Positions 18,122 to 25,951 of a DNA stretch of 64,000 nucleotides are shown here, in pieces. Within the stretch, counting starts at the first letter, position 1, and each line of letters begins with the position of its first letter. This DNA is from Roseibium litorale. Its GTDB lineage: Bacteria; Pseudomonadota; Alphaproteobacteria; Rhizobiales; Stappiaceae. Position numbers and translations under genes: made by a program. The stretch covers positions 124,001 to 188,000 of the forward strand of contig NZ_JACYXI010000007.1 of NCBI RefSeq assembly GCF_014842915.1, in the 5' to 3' direction. The notes below the pieces were generated by a model. That model ran no database searches. It saw only the letters and a program-made list of their open reading frames with translations, and had not been told where the DNA came from.

Positions 18122-19650
18122 CGGGCGTCTCCCTCTACACCAGCCATCAAGAGGCCGAGTTCACCTTCATCTGCTTCCGGTCCGCGTTCGCCAACGATCT
18201 TGCCGTCGAACATGACGAGCACACGGTCGGCAAGAGACCGGATTTCATCCAGTTCCACGGAGACAAGCAGAATGCCCTTCCCCGCATCCCTCAGCTCGAC
18301 GAGCCGTTTGTGAATGAATTCGATCGCGCCGATATCCACACCGCGAGTCGGCTGGCCGACGAGCAGCACCGTCGGGTCGTGCTCAATCTCACGTGCGAGA
18401 ACAACCTTCTGCTGGTTGCCGCCGGAGAAATTGGCGGTCTTGAGCTGGCAATTGGGCGGCCGGATATCGTATTTCTCGATCTCCGCCTTCGCCGTTTGCT
18501 TGATCGCTGGAATGTCCAGAAACGGACCCTTGGCGTATTTTGGATCGTTGTGATAGCCGAGAATCGCATTCTCATATTCGGCAAACTTGGTGATCAGCCC
18601 CATCCGGTGACGGTCTTCAGGAACGTGGCCAAGACCCTTGCCGCGCATTTCCGCGGGATCAATCCGGGTCTCGCCCAGATTTGTCTGATCCCCGTCGATC
18701 CAGAGAGTGCCCTTCGACGCCTTGCGGATCCCTGCCAGTGTTTCCAGCAGCTCTGACTGACCGTTGCCGGACACGCCTGCGATGCCGACGATTTCTCCGG
18801 CGCGCACCTCGAAGGATACGTCCTTAACGACCTTCACACCGCGGCTGTCGATGACATCCAGGCTATCGACCTTCATAACGGTCTTGCCCGGCTTGGCAGG
18901 CTGTTTTTCCACCTGAAGCAAGACCGAGCGGCCAACCATGAGCTCGGCCAATTCTGCCATGGAGGTTTCGCTTGTCTTGCGCGTTGCCACCATCTCGCCG
19001 CGGCGCATGACCGACACCGTGTCGGTAATGGCCATGATTTCGCGCAGCTTGTGGGTGATCAGAAGCACTGTCTTGCCCTGATCTCTCAGCACTTCGAGAA
19101 TCCGGAACAGGTGGTCCGCTTCTGCAGGCGTCAGAACCCCAGTCGGCTCATCCAGGATCAGAATGTCAGCGCCCCGGAACAAGGCCTTCAGGATCTCGAC
19201 CCGCTGCTGCAGACCGACCGGCAGATCCTCGATCAGGGCATCCGGATCAACCTTCAGGCCGTAATCGCTCTCCAGCCGCGCCAGCTCCTTGCGGGCCTTG
19301 GAAACGCCTCCGGACAGAAGGGCTGCGCCTTCAGCGCCCAGCACCACATTTTCCAGCACGGTAAAATTATCGACCAGCATGAAGTGCTGGTGAACCATAC
19401 CGATGCCGAGAGAAATCGCCGTCTTGGAATCAGGAACAGCCACCTTCTTGCCATCGACAAGAATATCGCCGCTGTCCGCCTGGTAAAATCCATAAAGGAT
19501 CGACATCAGGGTGGACTTGCCCGCACCATTTTCCCCGATGATGCCGTGGATCGAGCCCTTGCCCACCACCAGGTCGATGTCCTTGTTGGCATGGACGGAG
19601 CCAAACCGCTTGTTGATCTTGCGCAGCTCAATGGCTGGAGTTCCGGTCAT
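18118..19650 (-). CDS. Nucleoside ABC transporter, ATP-binding protein (two NBDs)
   Basis: A 510-residue protein with two fused nucleotide-binding domains, as in ribose and nucleoside importers. The first domain is complete: Walker A GENGAGKST (about residues 39-47), signature LPVGLQQRVE and Walker B ILILDEPTGVL. The second domain has a degenerate Walker A (VSGNGQSE) and Walker B (LLVGQPTRG, without the catalytic Glu) but an intact FSGGNQQK signature, the usual asymmetry for this family. ATG 19650 has GGGGA 5 bases upstream; a GTG at 19674 has no ribosome-binding site. It lies between the second binding protein and the permeases. Confidence 0.94.
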   Translation of the reverse strand: MTGTPAIELRKINKRFGSVHANKDIDLVVGKGSIHGIIGENGAGKSTLMSILYGFYQADSGDILVDGKKVAVPDSKTAISLGIGMVHQHFMLVDNFTVLENVVLGAEGAALLSGGVSKARKELARLESDYGLKVDPDALIEDLPVGLQQRVEILKALFRGADILILDEPTGVLTPAEADHLFRILEVLRDQGKTVLLITHKLREIMAITDTVSVMRRGEMVATRKTSETSMAELAELMVGRSVLLQVEKQPAKPGKTVMKVDSLDVIDSRGVKVVKDVSFEVRAGEIVGIAGVSGNGQSELLETLAGIRKASKGTLWIDGDQTNLGETRIDPAEMRGKGLGHVPEDRHRMGLITKFAEYENAILGYHNDPKYAKGPFLDIPAIKQTAKAEIEKYDIRPPNCQLKTANFSGGNQQKVVLAREIEHDPTVLLVGQPTRGVDIGAIEFIHKRLVELRDAGKGILLVSVELDEIRSLADRVLVMFDGKIVGERGPEADEGELGLLMAGVEGDAR

Positions 19651-19714
19651 GGCATTCCCCGCTTCTGATTGCACCGGAGTGTCATTCTTTTTCTTGTTCC
19701 ATTACTGCTCCGCC

Positions 19715-20713
19715 TCAAGAGACGGGGCATGCGCCTTCCGAAACGACATCGTGGACATGGATCGACCCGTCTGAAATCCCTGCGGCCACAGCGGCCGCAG
19801 CGGCCTTCATTTCCGGCGTGATCAGATCCTTGTTATTCTCATCCAGCACCCAGTCCATGCCGCCTTCGGCCAGACCAAGAACCCGGATGCCCGGCTTGAA
19901 GGCCCCTTCCTGGGCCGACTTGAAGCTGTCGTAAACCGCATTGTCGAGACGCTTGCGGATCGACGTCAGAACATGGCCGGGATGCAGACCGTTCTGGTTG
20001 GAATCCGTCCCGATCCCCAGCACGCCGGCATCCGCGACGGCTTGCAGGACACCGATCCCCGTGCCGCCAGCCGCCTGGATGACAACGTCAGCGCCGGAGC
20101 GGATCTGAATTCTGGCCAGCTCGGCTCCCCGGGCAGGATCGGCGAAAGCCGCCGGCGTGCTGCCGGTCATGTTGTAGAGGATCTTCACATCCCCGGAGAC
20201 AGACCTTGCACCCAGTTGATAGCCGCAAAGGAACCGGCGGATGATCGGAATGTCCATGCCGCCGACGAAACCGATGGTTCCGGTCTTGCTTGCCTTTGCC
20301 GCCAGAACGCCCGCAATGTAAGCGCCTTCCTGCTCCTTGAAAACGTAAGATGCGACGTTCGGAGCCTCGACAACCATATCGATGATGGCAAAGTCAGTAT
20401 CAGGATAGTTTTTTGCGGCCTCCGCCACCGCCGATGCCTGGTTGAAGCCAATCGCGACGACGGGCTCATCCCCTCTTCCTGCGAATGTCCGCAGAGCCTG
20501 TAAGCTCTGGGCATCCCGCTCCAACTCGAATTCCCGGACGGTCAGGCCGGTCTCGTCGCGAAAGCGCTCGACCCCGCGAAAGGCGCTTTCATTGAACGAG
20601 CCGTCAAACTTGCCGCCGACCGAATAAACGATGGCAGGCTCAGCTGCTGCCTGCCCCGAGGGGGCAAGCACTGCGGCAAGAACTGGAAACAGAAGACACC
20701 AGTAGGCTTTCAT
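19715..20713 (-). CDS. BMP-family nucleoside-binding lipoprotein-like protein 2
   Basis: A 332-residue periplasmic binding protein with a signal peptide (about residues 1-23, Ala-rich, no lipobox Cys visible). It belongs to the basic membrane protein/Med family that binds nucleosides: IVYSVGGKFDGSFNESAFRG, VVAIGFNQASAVAEAA, KTGTIGFVGGMDIPIIRRF and GIGTDSNQNGLHPG. It is a clear paralogue of the gene immediately upstream (20809-21807), sharing most of these blocks. GGAGG lies 9 bases before ATG 20713. A strong terminator hairpin lies between the two, so this copy is probably expressed at a lower level together with the transporter. Confidence 0.9.
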   Translation of the reverse strand: MKAYWCLLFPVLAAVLAPSGQAAAEPAIVYSVGGKFDGSFNESAFRGVERFRDETGLTVREFELERDAQSLQALRTFAGRGDEPVVAIGFNQASAVAEAAKNYPDTDFAIIDMVVEAPNVASYVFKEQEGAYIAGVLAAKASKTGTIGFVGGMDIPIIRRFLCGYQLGARSVSGDVKILYNMTGSTPAAFADPARGAELARIQIRSGADVVIQAAGGTGIGVLQAVADAGVLGIGTDSNQNGLHPGHVLTSIRKRLDNAVYDSFKSAQEGAFKPGIRVLGLAEGGMDWVLDENNKDLITPEMKAAAAAVAAGISDGSIHVHDVVSEGACPVS

Positions 20714-20755
20714 TGCGATCCGCCTCCTCACCCGGACCATGGCCCGGGTATTGGC

Positions 20756-20793
20756 AAAAATCCCGCGCTTTCCGCCCCCGGAAAGCGCGGGAT
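20756..20793 (-). terminator. Strong intra-operon terminator between the two binding-protein genes
   Basis: A perfect 14-bp stem (20761-20774 with 20779-20792, arm tcccgcgctttccg), extended by an A-T pair, with a 4-C loop and five T on the minus strand. It starts 16 bases after the stop of the first BMP gene. The next gene in the same direction begins at 20713, so partial termination would favour the first binding protein. Confidence 0.9.
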
Positions 20794-20808
20794 CATTCTG
20801 TCAGGGAT

Positions 20809-21807
20809 TTAGAGCGGGCAGGAGCTGTCCGACATGTAGTCGTGCACCTTGATCGTGCCAGAGATAATGTCAGCCTTTGCCTTATCGGCAGCAGCCTTCA
20901 TGTCCGGCGTGATCAGCTTCTCGTTGTTCTCGTCGAGAGCCCAGTCCACACCGCCTTCAGCAAGACCGAGAACCTGAACACCAGAGGTCCAGGCATCGTT
21001 CTTGGAATCCTCGAAAGCCTTGTACACAGCGTTGTCAACGCGCTTCAGCATGGAGGTCAGGACAGAGCCCGGATGCAGAGCATTCTGGTTGCTGTCGACG
21101 CCGATGCCGTACTTGCCAGCGTCAGCTGCCGCCTGCAGAACGCCGATGCCGGAACCGCCTGCAGCATGATAGACAACGTCCGCGCCGCGGTCGAACTGAG
21201 ACATCGCCAGCTCACCACCCTTGACCGGGTCATTCCAGGCAGCACCGGTGGTGCCAATCATATTTTCGAAGATCTCTGCATCAGCATTGGCAGCCTTGAC
21301 ACCCTGCTTGTAGCCGCAGGCAAACTTGCGGATCAGCGGAATGTCCATGCCGCCAACAAAGCCGACCTTGCCTGTCTTGGAGGCCATGCCGGCCAGGAGG
21401 CCAACAAGATAGGAGCCTTCATCTTCCTTGAAGACGATGGAACGGACGTTCGGCAGATCAACCACCATGTCGACAATGCCGAACTGGATGTCCGGGAATT
21501 CCTTGGCGACCTTCTCGACAGCATTGGCCTGGGAGAAGCCGATGGCGATGATCGGGCTTTGACCGCGCTTTGCGAAGTTACGCAGGGCCTGTTCGCGCTG
21601 GCTGTCGTTCTGGATTTCAAAATCGCGGTAAGCCACACCGGTATCGGTGGTGAACTTTTCAGCGCCCGTGTGAGCGGCTTCGTTGAACGACTTGTCGAAC
21701 TTGCCGCCAAGGTCATAGACCACGGCTGGCTTGATGTCCGCAGCCATAGCCGATGCACTGAATGCAACGCCTGCGATGGCAGCACTGATCGTCAGGAACT
21801 TCTTCAC
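20809..21807 (-). CDS. BMP-family nucleoside-binding protein 1
   Basis: A 332-residue periplasmic solute-binding protein. The signal peptide MKKFLTISAAIAGVAFSASA is followed by the ligand-binding domain with VVYDLGGKFDKSFNEAAHTG, IIAIGFSQANAVEKVA, GKVGFVGGMDIPLIRKF, YHAAGGSGIGVLQAA and GIGVDSNQNALHPG. A GTG start at 21807 has GGAGG 9 bases upstream. It follows the SorC-type regulator by 73 bases and precedes a strong hairpin, an arrangement expected for an abundant binding protein. The C-terminus carries a Cys (SSCPL) matched in the paralogue (ACPVS), which may pair with the internal Cys of ACGYKQG. Confidence 0.93.
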   Translation of the reverse strand: MKKFLTISAAIAGVAFSASAMAADIKPAVVYDLGGKFDKSFNEAAHTGAEKFTTDTGVAYRDFEIQNDSQREQALRNFAKRGQSPIIAIGFSQANAVEKVAKEFPDIQFGIVDMVVDLPNVRSIVFKEDEGSYLVGLLAGMASKTGKVGFVGGMDIPLIRKFACGYKQGVKAANADAEIFENMIGTTGAAWNDPVKGGELAMSQFDRGADVVYHAAGGSGIGVLQAAADAGKYGIGVDSNQNALHPGSVLTSMLKRVDNAVYKAFEDSKNDAWTSGVQVLGLAEGGVDWALDENNEKLITPDMKAAADKAKADIISGTIKVHDYMSDSSCPL

Positions 21808-21880
21808 TTTACATGTCCTCCGACACCGGATCCAACATTGGGCCAGACCCTTCGTTACTTCCCCTCTGGAACATCCGGCC

Positions 21881-22897
21881 TCACGCCGAACGTGCCAACT
21901 CCAAACCGATCCGCTCCCGCAGCCCCCTTCCCAGGGTTTCGTCTGCGATCAAATCGGTAATGACACCGGCACGCAGTGCCGCAAGGGTCGCCTCGACCTT
22001 GCTTTCACCGCCCACCAGCGCAATCACACGCGCCCCCCGCACCTCGTTGAAATGAAGACCGACAGCGCAGTCTCCAAGACGGACAGGCGCAAGCTTGCCA
22101 TCAATGGTCAGGAACCGGCCCATGAGGTCGCTGACAGCGCCGCTCTTGTTCAGTTCCGATTGCTCTTCCTTGCTGATCATGCCGCGCTGGATCAGATGCC
22201 CCTCTTCCTCAACCGACCCGATGCCAACGATGAAGACGTCCGACTGGCGCGCACGAAGCAGAAGATCCTGCACACTGCGCTGGCCAAGGAACATGTCCTT
22301 TTCCTCAAGGCTCTCGGCGAAATACGGAACGGGCAGATAGTAGCCTTCGCCACCGGTCCGGTCCTGCAGCAGTTGCACCACGTCAAAGGGGTTTGCAGAA
22401 AGCGTGCGCGTCAAGGAACCGCAGATGGAGATCACCGCCAGATCTGGACGCGCTAGGCGCGGCATCTCCTCGACGGCGGCCTTCAAAGTCCGGCCCATGC
22501 CGACTCCGACGCGGCCTACGGATGGAGAGGACAAAATACCGGACAGAACCTGAGCGGCAGCTGACGACACGGATTTGATCGATGTTTCCTGATCACCAGA
22601 CCCAAGATCCGGGGCAATAACACAGCTTTTCAGCCCGAAATGCGATGCGATCTCATCTTCGAGCTCCAGACACTCCAATGGGCGGCCGTCGACCTGAAAC
22701 TTGACGTATCCAGCTTTCTGGGCGTGAGCAATCAGGCGATGAACTTTCGCCGGAGAGATGCCAAGCTGATCGGCGATCTCCCCCTGCGTCCGTCCGCCGA
22801 CAAAGGACAGCCAGGCCGCCCGGATGGCGAGATAAGTGGTCCAATCGTCGTCCCGCGCCTGCATGGGCGTTTTCAATGCCTTCCCGATTAATAACAT
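21881..22897 (-). CDS. SorC/DeoR-type transcriptional regulator
   Basis: A 338-residue regulator with an N-terminal helix-turn-helix (GGRTQGEIADQLGISPAKVHRLI, split here by residue 35-57) and a large C-terminal sugar-phosphate-binding domain with RVGVGMGRTLKAAV, DVFIVGIGSV and GARVIALVGGESK. In Bacillus the SorC-family DeoR senses deoxyribose-5-phosphate; the same role is inferred here because it heads the nucleoside operon that ends in deoCAB. Start choice is uncertain: ATG 22897 has no clear ribosome-binding site, and ATG 22864 is an alternative with GGAAGG at long spacing. Confidence 0.87.
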   Translation of the reverse strand: MLLIGKALKTPMQARDDDWTTYLAIRAAWLSFVGGRTQGEIADQLGISPAKVHRLIAHAQKAGYVKFQVDGRPLECLELEDEIASHFGLKSCVIAPDLGSGDQETSIKSVSSAAAQVLSGILSSPSVGRVGVGMGRTLKAAVEEMPRLARPDLAVISICGSLTRTLSANPFDVVQLLQDRTGGEGYYLPVPYFAESLEEKDMFLGQRSVQDLLLRARQSDVFIVGIGSVEEEGHLIQRGMISKEEQSELNKSGAVSDLMGRFLTIDGKLAPVRLGDCAVGLHFNEVRGARVIALVGGESKVEATLAALRAGVITDLIADETLGRGLRERIGLELARSA

Positions 22898-23453
22898 CGC
22901 CGCTTTGTGCTATCATTCCAACCGGCCTGACCAGCACCGTCCCGGATGCGCATTCCGCACAATCCGGGATCGAAAAATTCTTCACCAGCTGAGAATTTAT
23001 TCAGATAGTGGCCCGCTCAAAGCCGCCCCGTCAAGCGGGAAAAGGGCAAAAGCCTGTCACTTTTGACTCATTTTTGGACTCTGCTTAATTCCAAGGCGCA
23101 AGCAACAGGACTTGGGCAGACTTAGAAATGCATTGCCCAAAGTCCGTGCGGACGTCCTTCGAGCGGACGCCGGCTGCCAGACCCAAATTCAGGCCGTTGA
23201 GTTCCGGACGGTTCACGTCTACACGATCCCGGCGTCACGATGGTTACGGAAACGTCATTTCCCTTTGCCGGATTCAAGTGAATCAGGCAGTATTACCTCT
23301 TCATATCAAAGTATTATGCGTTTTGACAACTAACCTGACCGGGAGAACATACGCTGTTTTCACGAGGAACGAAGCGATAAGAATTTCGTCCATACGATGA
23401 CATCTGGGGAGGCATGACGAATCTGCCGTAAGGCAAAGCCAGGAGAACAAGTC
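22898..23453. other. Long intergenic region between the regulator and the vWA gene
   Basis: About 555 bases separate the divergent SorC-type regulator and the DUF1194 gene. No convincing coding frame or RNA is seen. Two weak sigma70-like candidates on the plus strand are TTGACT at 23063-23068 with TAATTC 17 bases later, and TTGACA at 23323-23328 with only a poor -10. The region is richer in A+T than its flanks and should contain the operator of the nucleoside operon, but no obvious palindrome was found by eye. Confidence 0.4.
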
Positions 23454-24299
23454 ATGCGTCTAGATTTTTGTGGATCATCAGTTCGCGTTGCCGGTGCGAC
23501 TTTGCTGGCCGGCCTTGTCTCACTTCTCTTTCCAAGCTCCGCCCGGGCTCTGGACGCCCTTAGAACCGGCGTCTCCCCCATTATCGCCGCATATGATGCG
23601 TCGAGGGAGGTTGACGTTGAGCTGGTGCTCGCGGTGGACATTTCACAATCCATGGATACCGACGAGCAGGAGGTGCAGCGGGCTGGCTATGTGTCAGCCA
23701 TCACATCACCCGATGTGCTTGAGGCCGTCCGCTTCGGACCAATCGGCCGCATTGCCGTCACCTATCTGGAATGGGGCGGCGTTGACGAGCACTTTATTGT
23801 CGCCAACTGGACCGTGATCCAGGACGAGGCCTCCGCAGCTTCCTTCGCCGCGCAGATCGCGGAATCCCCCCTCAGGCAGGTTCAGCGCACATCCATTGCT
23901 TCTGCACTCACCAAAGCCGTCGAGATGATGCAGACAAACAGCTACAACAGCATGCGTCAGGTCATCGACATTTCGGGAGACGGCCCCAACAATCAGGGGG
24001 GCTCGGTCACCAAGGCCAGAGACAAGCTTCTGACCACTGGTGTCACCATCAATGGTCTGCCGCTGATGATGAAATCCAGCTCCAATGCCTGGCAGGCTAT
24101 GCTGAATCTCGATCAATACTACGAGGATTGCGTCATTGGCGGTCCCGGCTCCTTCACCATCCCAGTGAGATCCAAGGAGGGCTTTGCAGATGCGATCAAG
24201 ATGAAGCTGGTCATGGAGATCGCTGGACTGCAAATGCAACGGCCGCTGGTGCAGCAGGCAGCTGACCGCAAACCTGTGCAATGCTCGATATTCGACTGA
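23454..24299 (+). CDS. DUF1194 secreted von Willebrand factor A-domain protein
   Basis: A 281-residue protein with an N-terminal signal peptide (about residues 1-33, ending SARA). The remainder is a vWA-like domain: a MIDAS-type metal site DISQSMD at about residue 63, Thr in QRTSIASALTKAVEMM, and VIDISGDGPNN as the third metal loop. The DUF1194 family is common in alphaproteobacteria and of unknown function; metal-dependent protein binding in the periplasm is inferred. AGGAGA precedes the ATG. It stands alone between the nucleoside operon and mgsA. Confidence 0.87.
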   Translation: MRLDFCGSSVRVAGATLLAGLVSLLFPSSARALDALRTGVSPIIAAYDASREVDVELVLAVDISQSMDTDEQEVQRAGYVSAITSPDVLEAVRFGPIGRIAVTYLEWGGVDEHFIVANWTVIQDEASAASFAAQIAESPLRQVQRTSIASALTKAVEMMQTNSYNSMRQVIDISGDGPNNQGGSVTKARDKLLTTGVTINGLPLMMKSSSNAWQAMLNLDQYYEDCVIGGPGSFTIPVRSKEGFADAIKMKLVMEIAGLQMQRPLVQQAADRKPVQCSIFD

Positions 24300-24470
24300 A
24301 ACCGGGCTCTGACCGGCAGCCAGGAGACAATTGCGCGGTTTTTTGGTCTCTTGCGGCAGAACTTTGGCGAACGATCCTCATCATTTCAGCAAGTTGGCCT
24401 TGCACGCGTCCATTATTGGGCTAAACCAGCAACAGCTTCCTTCGCTGCAAGGTATGGAGATGCCGCGCTG

Positions 24471-24902
24471 ATGACTGCCCGCCCAACGCTCGCCCTCGTC
24501 GCACATGACGCAAAGAAAGACCGTATGGTCGAGTTCGCGGTCAAGAACCGCGCAAAGCTGGACGCATTCTCTCTCGTTGCAACAGGAACAACAGGTGGAC
24601 GGATACAGGAAGCCTGCCCGGAACTTGACATCGTCCGCCTCAAGAGCGGTCCGCTCGGCGGCGACCAGCAGATCGGGGCCATGATTGCCGAAGGCCGCCT
24701 GCAGGGTCTGATCTTCTTTGTAGATCCGCTGTCCCCAATGCCACACGACGTCGATGTGAAAGCGCTGATGCGCCTGGCCCTCGTCTATGACATGCCGATG
24801 GCCCTGAACCTGTCAACCGCTGAAATTCTTCTTCGCTCCGCCCGTCTGACGGGGCTCAAGAGCACCTCCGCTACCCCGGAAATCGGCGGACCGGCTCAAT
24901 GA
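24471..24902 (+). CDS. mgsA: Methylglyoxal synthase
   Basis: A 143-residue enzyme converting dihydroxyacetone phosphate to methylglyoxal and phosphate, a bypass that relieves sugar-phosphate stress. Catalytic and phosphate-site features are [31 protein letters not shown] and [15 protein letters not shown], which together hold the conserved Asp and His residues. ATG 24471 gives the usual family start ([13 protein letters not shown]); GGAG lies 11 bases before it. The stop overlaps the glucokinase start as ATGA, so the two enzymes are made together. Confidence 0.95.
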   Translation: MTARPTLALVAHDAKKDRMVEFAVKNRAKLDAFSLVATGTTGGRIQEACPELDIVRLKSGPLGGDQQIGAMIAEGRLQGLIFFVDPLSPMPHDVDVKALMRLALVYDMPMALNLSTAEILLRSARLTGLKSTSATPEIGGPAQ

Positions 24903-25939
24903 CCCAGACGTCCCTGTCCTTCGCATCTTTTCCCTTTCCTGTACTTGTGGCCGATATCGGCGGCACGAATGCCCGTTTTGCCCTTGTCCGGGACGCTCAT
25001 AGCGCTGCCATTCAAAGCGCTTCGACTGCTACGGCGGACCACCCGGATATCTCGGCGGCGATCCGCAAGAGCCTGGATGATGCAGGCCTGGAGGCGCCTA
25101 AAACTGCGATTATCGCCGTTGCCGGTCCGGTGACTGGCGACAAGATCCCCTTGACCAACGCGCATTGGGTCATTGAGCCCCGCAAGATGATCGAGGATCT
25201 GGATCTGCAAGAGGTCATTGTCGTCAATGACTTTGAGGCTCAGGCTCTTGCCCTTCCGGGTCTTTCCGGCCCAGATATCGAACAGATCGGCGGCGGCAGC
25301 GTGCGCGAGGCGTCGACGAAGTTCGTGCTTGGTCCGGGAACCGGTCTCGGCGCCGCGGCCCTGATCCATGCCGCCAATACCTGGATCCCGGTGCCGGGTG
25401 AAGGCGGACATGTGGAGCTTGGCCCGGTCAGCCCTGAGGAGTTCCTCATCTGGTCCCATATAGAGCAAGTAGGTGGACGCCTGGGAGCCGAACAGATCCT
25501 CAGTGGAACCGGGATGCCGAGGCTTGCGCGTGCTGTCTCAGCAGCCATGGGATTGGAGCGCTCCTTCGCCAATGCCGCCGATATAACCAAGGCTGCGGAA
25601 GCCGGCGATCCGGTCGGGGTGACTACCCTTCAAGTGTTCGCGCGCGCTCTTGGCCGCATGGCTGGTGATTTTGCCCTGTCGCTGCTTGCCCGCGGGGGGG
25701 TCTATCTGACAGGTGGTGTGACACCACGCATTGCAGGTTTTCTGACTGATGGCGCTTTCCGGGCTTCGTTTGAAGCCAAGGCGCCGCATGACCGTCTGAT
25801 GGCCTCCATTCCGACCTTCATCATCCATCACCCCAATCCGGCACTTGAGGGCCTCGCCGCCTTCGCACGGCATCCCGATCAGTTTGCCGTGGAGATGACA
25901 GGGCGCCGCTGGAGTTCGGGGATAGCCAAGGCCTCCTGA
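24899..25939 (+). CDS. glk: Glucokinase
   Basis: A 346-residue ATP-dependent kinase making glucose-6-phosphate. It is of the bacterial Glk type: [14 protein letters not shown] (phosphate 1), [13 protein letters not shown] with the catalytic Asp, [12 protein letters not shown], and EGGHVELGP with the sugar-contact Glu and His. The C-terminal [13 protein letters not shown] is the adenosine site. It overlaps mgsA by 4 bases, coupling glucose phosphorylation to the methylglyoxal bypass. Confidence 0.95.
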   Translation: MTQTSLSFASFPFPVLVADIGGTNARFALVRDAHSAAIQSASTATADHPDISAAIRKSLDDAGLEAPKTAIIAVAGPVTGDKIPLTNAHWVIEPRKMIEDLDLQEVIVVNDFEAQALALPGLSGPDIEQIGGGSVREASTKFVLGPGTGLGAAALIHAANTWIPVPGEGGHVELGPVSPEEFLIWSHIEQVGGRLGAEQILSGTGMPRLARAVSAAMGLERSFANAADITKAAEAGDPVGVTTLQVFARALGRMAGDFALSLLARGGVYLTGGVTPRIAGFLTDGAFRASFEAKAPHDRLMASIPTFIIHHPNPALEGLAAFARHPDQFAVEMTGRRWSSGIAKAS

Positions 25940-25951
25940 CACCGGAAGGAA

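Noticed and set aside
20713..21960. 415-codon frame antisense to the first BMP gene
   Set aside because: Shadow of a conserved gene; it also crosses the terminator hairpin.
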